Both the position numbers and the translations under genes were made by a program. Under the pieces are notes generated by a model that had not been told where the DNA came from, did no database searches, and worked only from the letters and a program-made list of their open reading frames with translations. From Methylobacter tundripaludum SV96 (GTDB taxonomy: Bacteria; Pseudomonadota; Gammaproteobacteria; Methylococcales; Methylomonadaceae), in contig NZ_JH109152.1 in the NCBI RefSeq assembly GCF_000190755.2, positions 744,001 to 808,000 on the forward strand: 64,000 bases of DNA, written 5' to 3'. This document shows, piece by piece, positions 35,612 through 43,156 of this stretch; the stretch's first letter is position 1, and each line of letters starts with the position of its first letter.

Positions 35612-35936
35612 CGCTGGTTTGATTGATGGATTCGATAAGCGGAAACGGCCCTAGATGATTACTTCGCCGCAGGAGCGACGATGCATAAATTACGTTGAGG
35701 GCGATTGGTCTCAAACAAGATAATTCGATTTACAATGTCCTCGGCGCTACTGTTGCCTATCGGACCGGCGGTGACGCGGCCGGTTGCTGCGCTAACATCG
35801 CACTCATTCCTGATTTGATGTTCCCAATAGCGCCGCTGCCAAATACCGCGTTCGCGTTTTTTTTAAATCAATGGGGTCAGATTAAATTGACTAGGGATCA
35901 GCTAATTAAAATCAACGACACTGACCCCATTGATTC
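35612..35936. other. Noncoding gap ending in GGGGTCA element, copy 2
   Basis: No gene seen. The last part (35878-35936) is the second GGGGTCA element, with ends TCAATGGGGTCAG and CTGACCCCATTGA and the same interior as at 30801. The truncated activator copy begins exactly after it. Confidence 0.8.
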
Positions 35937-35969
35937 AATCCCGGCGATTTTGTCAGCGGCTCCAAGCTG

Positions 35970-36875
35970 ATGCGAACTGTCATGGAACAAGTGCGGATGG
36001 TGGCGCGCACCGATACGCCGGTGCTGCTGCTCGGAGAAACAGGTACCGGCAAGGAATTGTTGGCCCGCGCCATTCACGAGTTCAGCGACCGCAGCGCGGC
36101 GATCCTGGTCAAGGTCAATTGCGCGGCGCTGCCCGCCGAGTTGATCGAGAGCGAATTGTTCGGCCATGAAAAAGGCGCATTCACCGGCGCGACCCAGCAG
36201 CGCAAAGGCCGCTTCGAGCTGGCCGACGGCGGCAGCCTGTTTCTGGACGAACTCGGCGAACTGTCCCTGTCGGCGCAGGCCAAGTTGCTCCGGGTGTTGC
36301 AGGAACAGGAATTCGAACGGGTAGGAGGCAGCGAAACCATTCGGGTCGATGTGCGGGTGATTGCGGCAACCAACCGCAATCTGGCCGAGGAGGTCAGTTT
36401 GGGGCGCTTCCGTTCCGACCTGTATTACCGGCTGAATGTGTTTCCGATCGAGGTGCCGGCATTACGGCAGCGGGTGGCCGATATTCCGTTGCTGGCGCGG
36501 TTCTTTCTGGACAAATACGCCAAAAAATTCGGCAAACGCTTTGACGATATTGATCCTGCCGGACTGGACTACTTGCGTCAATATCTGTGGCCCGGCAACG
36601 TCCGCGAATTGCAGAACGTCATCGAGCGGGCGGTGATTCTGTCCCAAGGCTCGCTGCTGGACATCGCGCCGTTGCAGCCCGCTCGTGCGCATCCCGAAGC
36701 CGCTACCGGCAAGTTGCGGACCCTGGAAGCCGTGGAGCGCGAACACATAACGCGCACCCTCGAAGCTACCAACTGGCAGATTTCCGGCGTTAAGGGCGCG
36801 GCGGCGATACTGGGTATGAATCCTAATACCTTGCGATCCAGAATGTTGAAGTTGGGGATTTCCAGGACAGGCTGA
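35970..36875 (+). CDS. Truncated sigma-54 activator: AAA+ and Fis domains only
   Basis: 301 residues equal to residues 304-604 of the activator at 26732, with few substitutions. Walker A (GETGTGKE), GAFTGA and the Fis helix-turn-helix are intact, while both PAS domains are gone. DNA similarity starts at 35937, directly after the GGGGTCA element, and runs a little past the stop. An in-frame TGA lies just upstream, so the first possible ATG is 35970; no ribosome site is visible. If expressed it would be a sensorless, perhaps constitutive, activator; otherwise a pseudogene with an unbroken frame. Confidence 0.75.
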   Translation: MRTVMEQVRMVARTDTPVLLLGETGTGKELLARAIHEFSDRSAAILVKVNCAALPAELIESELFGHEKGAFTGATQQRKGRFELADGGSLFLDELGELSLSAQAKLLRVLQEQEFERVGGSETIRVDVRVIAATNRNLAEEVSLGRFRSDLYYRLNVFPIEVPALRQRVADIPLLARFFLDKYAKKFGKRFDDIDPAGLDYLRQYLWPGNVRELQNVIERAVILSQGSLLDIAPLQPARAHPEAATGKLRTLEAVEREHITRTLEATNWQISGVKGAAAILGMNPNTLRSRMLKLGISRTG

Positions 36876-37208
36876 AGTCGTGTCGAATGATACCGATGAT
36901 CCTAAAAACCGCAGTTGAGTCTGAGTCGTCATTCCGGCAGGGATTGCCGGAATCCAGTGCACAGGGATGTGAACGCTTGATTTAACTGAGCAATCCCTTA
37001 TGTGATACTTGCTGTCAGCTTCGGTATTGCCATCCATGGCTTCTGGATCCCGGCAATCCCTGCCGGGATGACGTGCTTTAAAATACTTATGTATAACGAT
37101 GAGCACAGCGCGAGGGAAGGAAAGATCTGTACTGCCTTTCCCCTGGCGAATAAAAACACAGCCGGGCGCGCAGAATGATAACTAACTCAGGGTAAAGCGT
37201 GGATGTCA
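36876..37208. other. Noncoding stretch holding a palindromic repeat
   Basis: No gene seen. Most of it is the CGTCATTCCGGCAGGG element at 36927-37073; the rest is unremarkable. Confidence 0.65.
36927..37073. repeat. CGTCATTCCGGCAGGG palindromic element, full copy
   Basis: Left end CGTCATTCCGGCAGGGATTG and right end ATCCCTGCCGGGATGACG are inverted, about 147 bases apart, with GCACAGGG and GCCATCCATGGC inside. A MITE-like form without coding capacity; a partial copy is at 15242. Confidence 0.85.
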
Positions 37209-37433
37209 TCATCCCGCTAATCGATTGAACGACTGCTCATGAGAAAAACGCAATCTAATGCTGTCTGAATCCAGGTCTACATGATTAAGTTCGGCAAGTT
37301 CAGGGGCGATTGCTCCGGCGCGTTTAGTCAGCTCGTCATAGCTGGCGGCCTCGGTCACTAAACCCAGTTCATCGCACTCAGCAGTCCAAACACCCTCACA
37401 AACAGATACATCGATTACAAAAATAGTAGCCAT
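37209..37433 (-). CDS. DUF1902 protein (HicB-like), orphan
   Basis: 74 residues: an N-terminal beta-strand region (IFVIDVSVCEGVWTAECDELGLVTEA) and LAELNHVDLDSDSIRLRF, matching DUF1902, a small HicB-like fold often found as an antitoxin-type partner. No HicA-like or other toxin gene is next to it: repeats lie downstream and noncoding sequence upstream. An AGG motif precedes the ATG. Possibly a remnant of a two-gene module. Confidence 0.7.
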   Translation of the reverse strand: MATIFVIDVSVCEGVWTAECDELGLVTEAASYDELTKRAGAIAPELAELNHVDLDSDSIRLRFSHEQSFNRLAG

Positions 37434-37601
37434 AAAACCTCCAGCATTATTAACGGTGCAATTTTAGGTTAATTTGGTAAAGTTTGACACCTCAATTCCG
37501 GCATTATGCTTTGCCCAGTCGCCCATATTGGCAATGCGGGATTGGTCTCTCGGAATTTCATGGCATAAGTGCCGAATTCAAGAAAAGGAATATGTCAGGT
37601 T

Positions 37602-37698
37602 TTGTGCTAGTTCCCAAGTTCCAGCTTGGAAATTCGGTTCTGGAAGCTAGAGCTTCGCGTACTGGGTTCCCAAGCCGGAGCTTGGGAACCCAGCACAA
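37602..37698. repeat. TTCCCAAGC-type inverted repeat
   Basis: TTGTGCTAGTTCCCAAG at the left and CTTGGGAACCCAGCACAA at the right are inverted, with further CCAGCTTGG/CCGGAGCTTGG pairing inside. It ends 8 bases before the third activator fragment. The rest of 37434-37601 shows no gene. Confidence 0.8.
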
Positions 37699-37707
37699 TA
37701 TGTGTAG

Positions 37708-37976
37708 CCCGGCAACGTCCGCGAATTGCAGAACGTTATCGAGCGGGCGGGCGGTGATTCTGTCTCAAGGCTCGCTGTTGGACATCGCTCCGTTGCAGCC
37801 CGCTCGCGCCCATTCCGAAGCCGCTACCGGCAAGTTACGGACCTCTTGGAAGCTGTGGAGCGCGAACACATAACGCGCACCCTCGAAGCAACCGGCTGGC
37901 AGATTTCCGGCGTCAAGGGTACGGCGGCGATTTTGGGAATGAATCCGAATATCTTGCGCTAGAGGATGTTGAAGGC
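37708..37976 (+). pseudogene. Degenerate 3' fragment of the sigma-54 activator
   Basis: Corresponds to residues from about 511 to the end of the gene at 26732 (starting CCCGGCAACGTCCGCGAA). Compared with the other copies it has a 4-base insertion near 37748, a 2-base insertion near 37845 and a TAG near 37962, so it cannot encode the domain. It is clearly a dead copy. Confidence 0.9.
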
Positions 37977-38052
37977 GCATCGTTCGCGATTGATGCGCTT
38001 CACTTTGTTCGCTGTAATAGTTCAGCTCATATATGGCCTTACATGAGCTAAC

Positions 38053-38478
38053 TTATTTCATTAAATCTTTTTCCATACCATCAATACCTGCACTTATAGC
38101 GCTTTGTATTATTTCTGCTACTGAAGCACTATCTTCTGACTTTGACTCGAAATCAATTGTCCAGACTACAATACCCAACCCATCATAAGACGTGAAAACT
38201 TCGACTGTTCCTTTGTAATAAGTCACAGGAAATGGAGATATTGGTCGAAGATATATTAATTTCATTTTTTTTGGATCAATTTCTTCAATGGTGTCTTTTA
38301 TATCACCACCGCCATCTGCTATGGTCATATATCGCAATGCTCCTGGTCCATCACCCTCCACCTTACAAGTCTCAATGAACGGAAACCATACATCGAGCCT
38401 TCCTATTTTGCTGATCGCTTCCCATACCTTCTCTGAGGGTACATTTAATTTTTTTGTAATAGCTTGTTTAGTAAACAT
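38053..38478 (-). CDS. SRPBCC superfamily (polyketide cyclase-like) protein
   Basis: 141 residues with the START-like layout: VPSEKVWEAISKIGRLDVWFPFIETCKVEG at the start, a strand-rich centre and a long C-terminal helix ending GIDGMEKDLMK. These proteins bind small hydrophobic ligands; none can be named here. An AGGAG motif lies before the ATG. AT-rich relative to the core genes. It may be linked to the AraC regulator upstream on the same strand. Confidence 0.8.
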   Translation of the reverse strand: MFTKQAITKKLNVPSEKVWEAISKIGRLDVWFPFIETCKVEGDGPGALRYMTIADGGGDIKDTIEEIDPKKMKLIYLRPISPFPVTYYKGTVEVFTSYDGLGIVVWTIDFESKSEDSASVAEIIQSAISAGIDGMEKDLMK

Positions 38479-38777
38479 CAGTATCTCCTAACTCATAAAA
38501 TTTAAGCTCTTATAGAGGCTTTATTAACAAAATTGAATTGATTTAATTTAATATTTAACGAATGACTTTAATCATTAACAGGTTTCCAAATGAACTGTTA
38601 GGTGAACTTTAACAATGTGGTCTTCCGCCGTATTGGAAAAAAACGACAATTTACATTGGGTGTGCTTCAGAGATTGTTGCAGATGATTTCGGACTAACCA
38701 GAAATAAGATTGGTAGCGACACGATGTAAAGTGAAATAAGGAAGCATTCTTATTCGAATGATAGACGTCCTATTGTT
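38479..38777. other. Intergenic region, nothing recognised
   Basis: About 300 AT-rich bases between the AraC and SRPBCC genes; a small AATGA-N6-TCATT palindrome at 38561-38576 is the only feature noted. Confidence 0.5.
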
Positions 38778-39608
38778 TTACGCTGTTTGATTTAGATTTA
38801 ATAACCCAGAAAATTGTATTGTTTGGGAAACATCAATTTGAGGGTAAAGAGATTCCGGCGAAATTCCATAAAGTTCTTGAAAGTCGTGAATCATGTGGCT
38901 TTGATCATAGTAACCCACTGCACACGCTACATCCGCCCAAGTTGACAGTGTTTTGCGTTGAAAAATAGCATTTCGCAAACGTACTACACGGGCATATTTT
39001 TTAGGCGTAGCACCAACATGATTTAGGAAACGCCGCTCGAAGGTACGCTCTGTCAAACCGAGATTGTGAGCGAGCATCCGAATAGGGTAATTTCCGTTAG
39101 AGGCACTTAAATCCCTGCAAGCTTTTTGAATCAACAGATCTTCATTGTCCCGGTTCAATATCGCAAGTAAAAAATCCTCTACGCACTGAACACGCTCTTT
39201 TGCTGTTCTCATATTAGATAATTTATCTTCGATTTTTTCTATTGAGTAACGAGGAAAAATATCTCTACAATCCACTCGCTTTTCAGCGCAATCCTTCACT
39301 ATACCGCTACGAAATACATTTAATCCCCAAGGCGTAATACGAGCAGAAACGCCTGATACCTTCCCTAAACCTCCCAGGTCACTACGAAAACTTTGGAAGC
39401 CGGCGAGCCCACTGCGAGTGGTATATACACCCCCCTTATGTGTGGTTTGAAGTAAATCGGCATACAAAAAACATAAATATGTTGCGGTATCAGGCAAAAT
39501 CGAAAGCATTAAATTATCGCTACCTGTTAAGTCTTCGTAATCCCAAATGGCCGTAACGTACGGTGCCAATAATTTGGATGGTGCAAAAGTTTTCAAACTC
39601 AAAATCAC
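38778..39608 (-). CDS. AraC family transcriptional regulator
   Basis: 276 residues. The C-terminal AraC DNA-binding domain has two helix-turn-helix units: IRMLAHNLGLTERTFERRFLNHVG and WADVACAVGYYDQSHMIHDFQELYGISPE. The N-terminal domain (about 1-140) is the DUF6597-like type found in small-molecule responding members. Start uncertain: GTG at 39608 or TTG at 39602, the latter better placed after GGGGAG. Could control the SRPBCC gene downstream. Confidence 0.85.
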   Translation of the reverse strand: MILSLKTFAPSKLLAPYVTAIWDYEDLTGSDNLMLSILPDTATYLCFLYADLLQTTHKGGVYTTRSGLAGFQSFRSDLGGLGKVSGVSARITPWGLNVFRSGIVKDCAEKRVDCRDIFPRYSIEKIEDKLSNMRTAKERVQCVEDFLLAILNRDNEDLLIQKACRDLSASNGNYPIRMLAHNLGLTERTFERRFLNHVGATPKKYARVVRLRNAIFQRKTLSTWADVACAVGYYDQSHMIHDFQELYGISPESLYPQIDVSQTIQFSGLLNLNQTA

Positions 39609-39672
39609 TCCCCCTCAATGCTTCGAATGACCAATATATGTCTCAATCGGGAAAATATCCAGATTAAGCCCG

Positions 39673-39788
39673 GTAGGGTACGCTACGCATACCTTAAAGT
39701 CTAACGTATCATATCATGACCTCAAGTATCCGGTTTGCTGGGCTAAAATCAATCTTGTTCACTATGCGGTACGCGTAGCGTACCCTAC
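39673..39788. repeat. GTAGGGTACGCT inverted element, full copy
   Basis: Left end GTAGGGTACGCTACGCATAC and right end TACGCGTAGCGTACCCTAC are inverted about 116 bases apart. A copy lacking the right end is at 40826-40910. Confidence 0.85.
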
Positions 39789-39882
39789 ATTTTTGTTACA
39801 TTTCGGTGTTCCGCTTGTGTCTCATTTTCGGCGCGCTATGTTGCCCGGTGGCAACGAAGGCTTTCCGCGTTTAAGGCAAGGT

Positions 39883-40012
39883 TAAGCCGTTCGTGGTTAG
39901 CTTGTCGAACCATGATCAGCTTAACCGTCCCCCCCCATTCGACAAGCTCATGACAGGCTTCGACAAGGTCTTTATCCTGAGCGTAGTCGAAGGGGCAGAG
40001 AGAACGGTTAAG
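39883..40012. repeat. TTCGACAAGCTCA-type repeats, second cluster
   Basis: Contains CTTGTCGAACCATGATC, ATTCGACAAGCTCATGACAG and CCTGAGCGTAGTCGAAGG, the same units as at 31733 but in a different order. Confidence 0.8.
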
Positions 40013-40124
40013 CCTACCCGGCTGTTCAAGGGATTCAGACAAGTCGAGGGGCTGTGGCGCTGGCTTTGTGCTGCGCATTTCCCCCTTTTTCCTCTTGCTT
40101 GCTATGTTAATCTAGCCTGACGGT

Positions 40125-40197
40125 AAAGGGGGGGCGATGACAGCCCGAAGTGACGAACTTCAAGAGGGCACAACTCTTAGCGGGTAAGCGCCCTTTT
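40125..40197 (+). ncRNA. Candidate structured leader RNA, copy 2
   Basis: Keeps the outer AAAGGG/CCCTTT stem, GGGC/GCCC, GAAGT-GACGA-ACTTC and AAGAG-N7-CTCTT of copy 1 while loops vary (GATGA to GACGA; the first loop is shorter). Confidence 0.45.
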
Positions 40198-40322
40198 GAT
40201 GACTTGAATGATGTCTTGCTGTGGGGATTCCAGGCAAAGTTAAACCAATATCTATTGCCCCATGCGGCCCTTTAATTTTCCATTAAACTCAGCTAGTTTT
40301 TGACCAAAAGGAAATAACAATA

Positions 40323-40796
40323 ATGATGAAATCAGAACAACTTGAAATTTTAATAAGTCGTTTCTCAAAATGGGCGGATAGCGCAAGTGGGTTTGTCGCC
40401 GAACTGCTCTCAGATGATTCTGACCAAAAGGAAATGATATCTGACCGACTTGAAATTTTTACACACCGTTTCGCAAAATGGACAGGTAGCGCAAGCGGGT
40501 TTGTCGCAGCCCTGCTGTCTATTTTTGTCTGGTTTGTAGTGGGATTAGTCTATGGATTTTCTCAGGGCTGGGAACGTGGATTAACGATCTATATTGGCGT
40601 CATTACTTTTCTAATGGTATTTCTAATACAGCGCGGCCAAAATAAGGAGCTTTCCATATTGCAGGTCAAACTCAATGAACTGATAGCAGTCACGAAGCAT
40701 GCCGATAATCGACTAATCAATGTGGAAGACCTGACGGAAAAGGAAATTTCAGCAGTTCAAGAAATACACCATAAAATCGGGGAGGAAGATAGTTAG
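40323..40796 (+). CDS. Low-affinity iron permease-like small membrane protein, copy 2
   Basis: 157 residues, differing from the protein at 31254 at roughly a dozen positions, mostly in the first repeat and the membrane helices. The same doubled N-terminus (SRFSKWADSASGF, then HRFAKWTGSASGF) and the PF04120-like core are present. Both copies are intact, so both may be expressed. AAAGGAAATAACAAT precedes the start. Confidence 0.8.
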   Translation: MMKSEQLEILISRFSKWADSASGFVAELLSDDSDQKEMISDRLEIFTHRFAKWTGSASGFVAALLSIFVWFVVGLVYGFSQGWERGLTIYIGVITFLMVFLIQRGQNKELSILQVKLNELIAVTKHADNRLINVEDLTEKEISAVQEIHHKIGEEDS

Positions 40797-40825
40797 AGAA
40801 TAATGTGACTCAGATCAACAGCACG

Positions 40826-40910
40826 GTAGGGTACGCTGAGCATACCCTAAAGCCTAATGTAACATCTCAAACATCCGGTTTTCCGCACTAAAATCAATCT
40901 CGTCCACTAT
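40826..40910. repeat. GTAGGGTACGCT element lacking its right end
   Basis: Matches the left 85 or so bases of the element at 39673 (GTAGGGTACGCTGAGCATAC through AAAATCAATCTCG). It stops at CACTATG, where the GGDEF gene begins. Confidence 0.8.
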
Positions 40911-41682
40911 GGGCGTCGAGCCGAAGTTGTATCTTTCTGCCATCAACACGCTCAAAAGCCTGCTGCTTGAAATTATTTTCGAAACGCTCACCGATAAGTC
41001 GGAACGTCAGGGCATGCTTACAGCGCTCGACAAATTGCTGTTGTTCGACATAACGCTGGTGTTTGAAACCTATATCCGCAGTCTGGTTTCGGAAATCGAA
41101 ATTTCCAAGGAAAAGTCCGAGCGTTATGCCTGCGCACTGGAAGAAAAGGTCAGGGAGCGTACTCAACAGCTCGAAGAGTTAACCCGCGTCGATTCGCTGA
41201 CAGGCTTGCTAAGCGTGCGCTACTTGAACGAAACCCTGACCCGAACACTGCGGATCGCTCAACGGCGCCATGAGCCGGTGTCTATTGTTTATATGGACAT
41301 TAACGAATTCAAGACCATCAATGACAACCACGGCCATCCGCATGGCGACCATATCTTGCGTGCGGTGGGTGCTGCGATCAAGAAAATTTCCCGTGAAGAA
41401 GATTGCTGTTTTCGTTACGGCGGCGACGAATTTTGTTTAATACTGCCCAACTGCCAAGAAGAGCAGGCTCGGGAGAGATACGTCAATCGCCTCAGCGCTG
41501 AAATTAGCCAGTGCTTTAAAAATGTAACGCTGAGCGTCGGCATCGTGCAAACCGGGCCGGATAAATACGGGGAGCCCGATACCTTGATCCGGAAAGCCGA
41601 TGAGCAAATGTATGCCGCTAAGAAAGCGTCAAAAACCGATGACAGGATAGGAGACGCTGTTGATGTCGGTAAAACGGCTTGA
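40909..41682 (+). CDS. Diguanylate cyclase fragment: 3' part of a globin-coupled sensor
   Basis: 257 residues. A GGDEF domain (about 92-245) has RYGGDEF and an inhibitory REED five residues before it, so cyclase activity is possible. The first 60 residues (GVEPKLYLSAINTLKSLL) look like the final helices of a protoglobin sensor, starting in mid-domain. The ATG is formed by repeat sequence and has no ribosome site, so the original 5' end seems lost and expression is doubtful. Confidence 0.75.
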   Translation: MGVEPKLYLSAINTLKSLLLEIIFETLTDKSERQGMLTALDKLLLFDITLVFETYIRSLVSEIEISKEKSERYACALEEKVRERTQQLEELTRVDSLTGLLSVRYLNETLTRTLRIAQRRHEPVSIVYMDINEFKTINDNHGHPHGDHILRAVGAAIKKISREEDCCFRYGGDEFCLILPNCQEEQARERYVNRLSAEISQCFKNVTLSVGIVQTGPDKYGEPDTLIRKADEQMYAAKKASKTDDRIGDAVDVGKTA

Positions 41683-41773
41683 TCAGGCCGTACTGGGAAA
41701 GCCCATGCCTATGAAGTCGATTTGGCGATAGGCCTCCAGCTCACACACTTAATGGCAATAACGCAGTGAAATC

Positions 41774-43156
41774 TTAACGTTGCTTGCGTTTGCGCCAGAT
41801 GTAAAAGCCCGTACCCATCAACAGCAGCGGTATGACCACCAAAAAACCAAAGCCGATAACGGCGACGCTGATCTGGCTTAGTTGCAGGCTTTTATCGGTT
41901 GCTATTTTGGCGGGGATGTCGATAAACCGGTCATCGTGAATCAGCCAGTTGATCATTCTTAAGCCCATGTCCAGATTGCCGACATTGCCGATATAGGAGT
42001 TGGATAGAAAATCGCCGTCACCGACAACGACGATGCGCTGCTCGAAGGTCCCGCCTTGAGCCTGTCCTGAGCCTGTCGAAGGGTTTTTATCAAGATCTCG
42101 GGTCAGGGCATAAGCGAAGGTGAGCGGACCTTGTTTTTCGTCGCCATCTGCATCAAAAACAATTTTTCCTGCTATCGGGCCGGTTTCCGTCCATGACTGC
42201 ATTGCGCTTTTGAGTAAGGCGACGGTTTTGAAATCCGTTTCTTCGCTGATTTCCAGCGCGGCGGTAACGGGATAAACGGTTATGGTCTGAAAGCCCTGAG
42301 TGATCGGATGAGGCGGATAATCGCTGGCGAGCACGAAACTGGGGTCGTTAATGCCGTATAGTTTGGAACTGTTATCTACGATGGTTCCCGGCAGCTGGCG
42401 TAAGCCCAGCGACTGTTGCAATGCGTCTAGGTGCCGGTTACCTGGATCGGTCAGCAACAGCAGATTACCGCCTTGCCGGATATAACGTTTGATCAGTTCA
42501 ATTTCGCCTACCAACAACGGCACGGCGGGAGCGGTAATCACCAACAACGCGGAGTTATCGGGAATGGCGGGCAGGGTTGCAAGGTTGATGGTTTGAGCTT
42601 TGATTTTACGTCGATCCAGTTCCTTGCCGAATTGGCCTAAATCGAAATTGGCGATGCCGTCAGGAGCGCGTTCGCCGTGGCCGGTCAGGAAGGTGACCCA
42701 GCGCTCATCGGCATTCGCCAGTTGCAGCAGGGCATTGGTCAGCGATGATTCGTCGATAAAGTTCAGTTTTTCGCTACGGCCCTGATATTCGACAATAATA
42801 ACGCCTGCCGCATCTATATTCAGTTCGCGGGTTTTTTCCGGCTGGGAGTCGGGATCTATAAAGGTCAGCGCCAGATCGGCTTTATGGCGTTTATAGCGGG
42901 CTATCAATTGGGCTATCTGGCTTCTTAGCGACGGGTCTTTTTTTATATAGGCGGTGAGTTGTATCTTGTCGGGCAGCGATCCCAGCAGTTTTTGCGAGGC
43001 TTGGGACAGGCTGTTGCTGCTGTTTCCGGTTATGTCGGTTTCTGCGCTGTAGCGGGTGCTTAACCAGGCTAAAGTGCCGAGCAGGCACAACAAAACCAGG
43101 GTGATGAGCCCGTTTTTTAAGCGGATTTGCTGGTGTTTATGCGGCGATATTTTCAT
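41774..43156 (-). CDS. GldG-like ABC exporter auxiliary protein
   Basis: 460 residues. An N-terminal helix (about 15-33) and C-terminal helix (about 432-455) flank a periplasmic region of the GldG/ABC_transp_aux type (KIQLTAYIKKDPSLRSQIAQLIARYKRHK, VTFLTGHGERAP, LLLLTDPGNRHLDAL). It overlaps the permease gene by 4 bases. Unusual: residues near 366-376 (NPSTGSGQAQG) are encoded by a dispersed TTCGACAGGCTCAGG-type repeat inserted in frame. Substrate of the exporter is unknown. Confidence 0.85.
   Translation of the reverse strand: MKISPHKHQQIRLKNGLITLVLLCLLGTLAWLSTRYSAETDITGNSSNSLSQASQKLLGSLPDKIQLTAYIKKDPSLRSQIAQLIARYKRHKADLALTFIDPDSQPEKTRELNIDAAGVIIVEYQGRSEKLNFIDESSLTNALLQLANADERWVTFLTGHGERAPDGIANFDLGQFGKELDRRKIKAQTINLATLPAIPDNSALLVITAPAVPLLVGEIELIKRYIRQGGNLLLLTDPGNRHLDALQQSLGLRQLPGTIVDNSSKLYGINDPSFVLASDYPPHPITQGFQTITVYPVTAALEISEETDFKTVALLKSAMQSWTETGPIAGKIVFDADGDEKQGPLTFAYALTRDLDKNPSTGSGQAQGGTFEQRIVVVGDGDFLSNSYIGNVGNLDMGLRMINWLIHDDRFIDIPAKIATDKSLQLSQISVAVIGFGFLVVIPLLLMGTGFYIWRKRKQR
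42054..42083. repeat. Dispersed repeat inside a coding gene
   Basis: CCTTGAGCCTGTCCTGAGCC followed by TGTCGAAGGG, the intergenic repeat family of 31733 and 39883, lies in frame within the GldG-like gene. Confidence 0.85.

Larger units (their letters stand above)
39609..40124. other. Repeat-rich gene-free stretch
   Basis: Holds the GTAGGGTACGCT element (39673-39788), TTCGACAAGCTCA-type repeats (39883-40012) and the beginning of duplication copy 2 from about 39974. Frames seen here read through repeats and are rejected. Confidence 0.7.
39974..40796 (+). repeat. Segmental duplication, copy 2 (about 820 bp)
   Basis: Partner of 30896-31727. Both the noncoding leader and the coding gene are conserved, indicating that the leader was copied together with its gene. 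Confidence 0.9.

Noticed and set aside
35695-35970. 91-codon forward frame before the truncated activator
   Set aside because: Its second half is translated from the GGGGTCA repeat and no ribosome site or homology is seen.
39836-40120. Short frames on both strands near 39.9 kb
   Set aside because: They run through TTCGACAAGCTCA-type repeats, which give recurrent artificial peptides.
30801-40911. CRISPR array
   Set aside because: The repeats are palindromic, of several families, and irregularly spaced; no direct repeats with uniform spacers are present.
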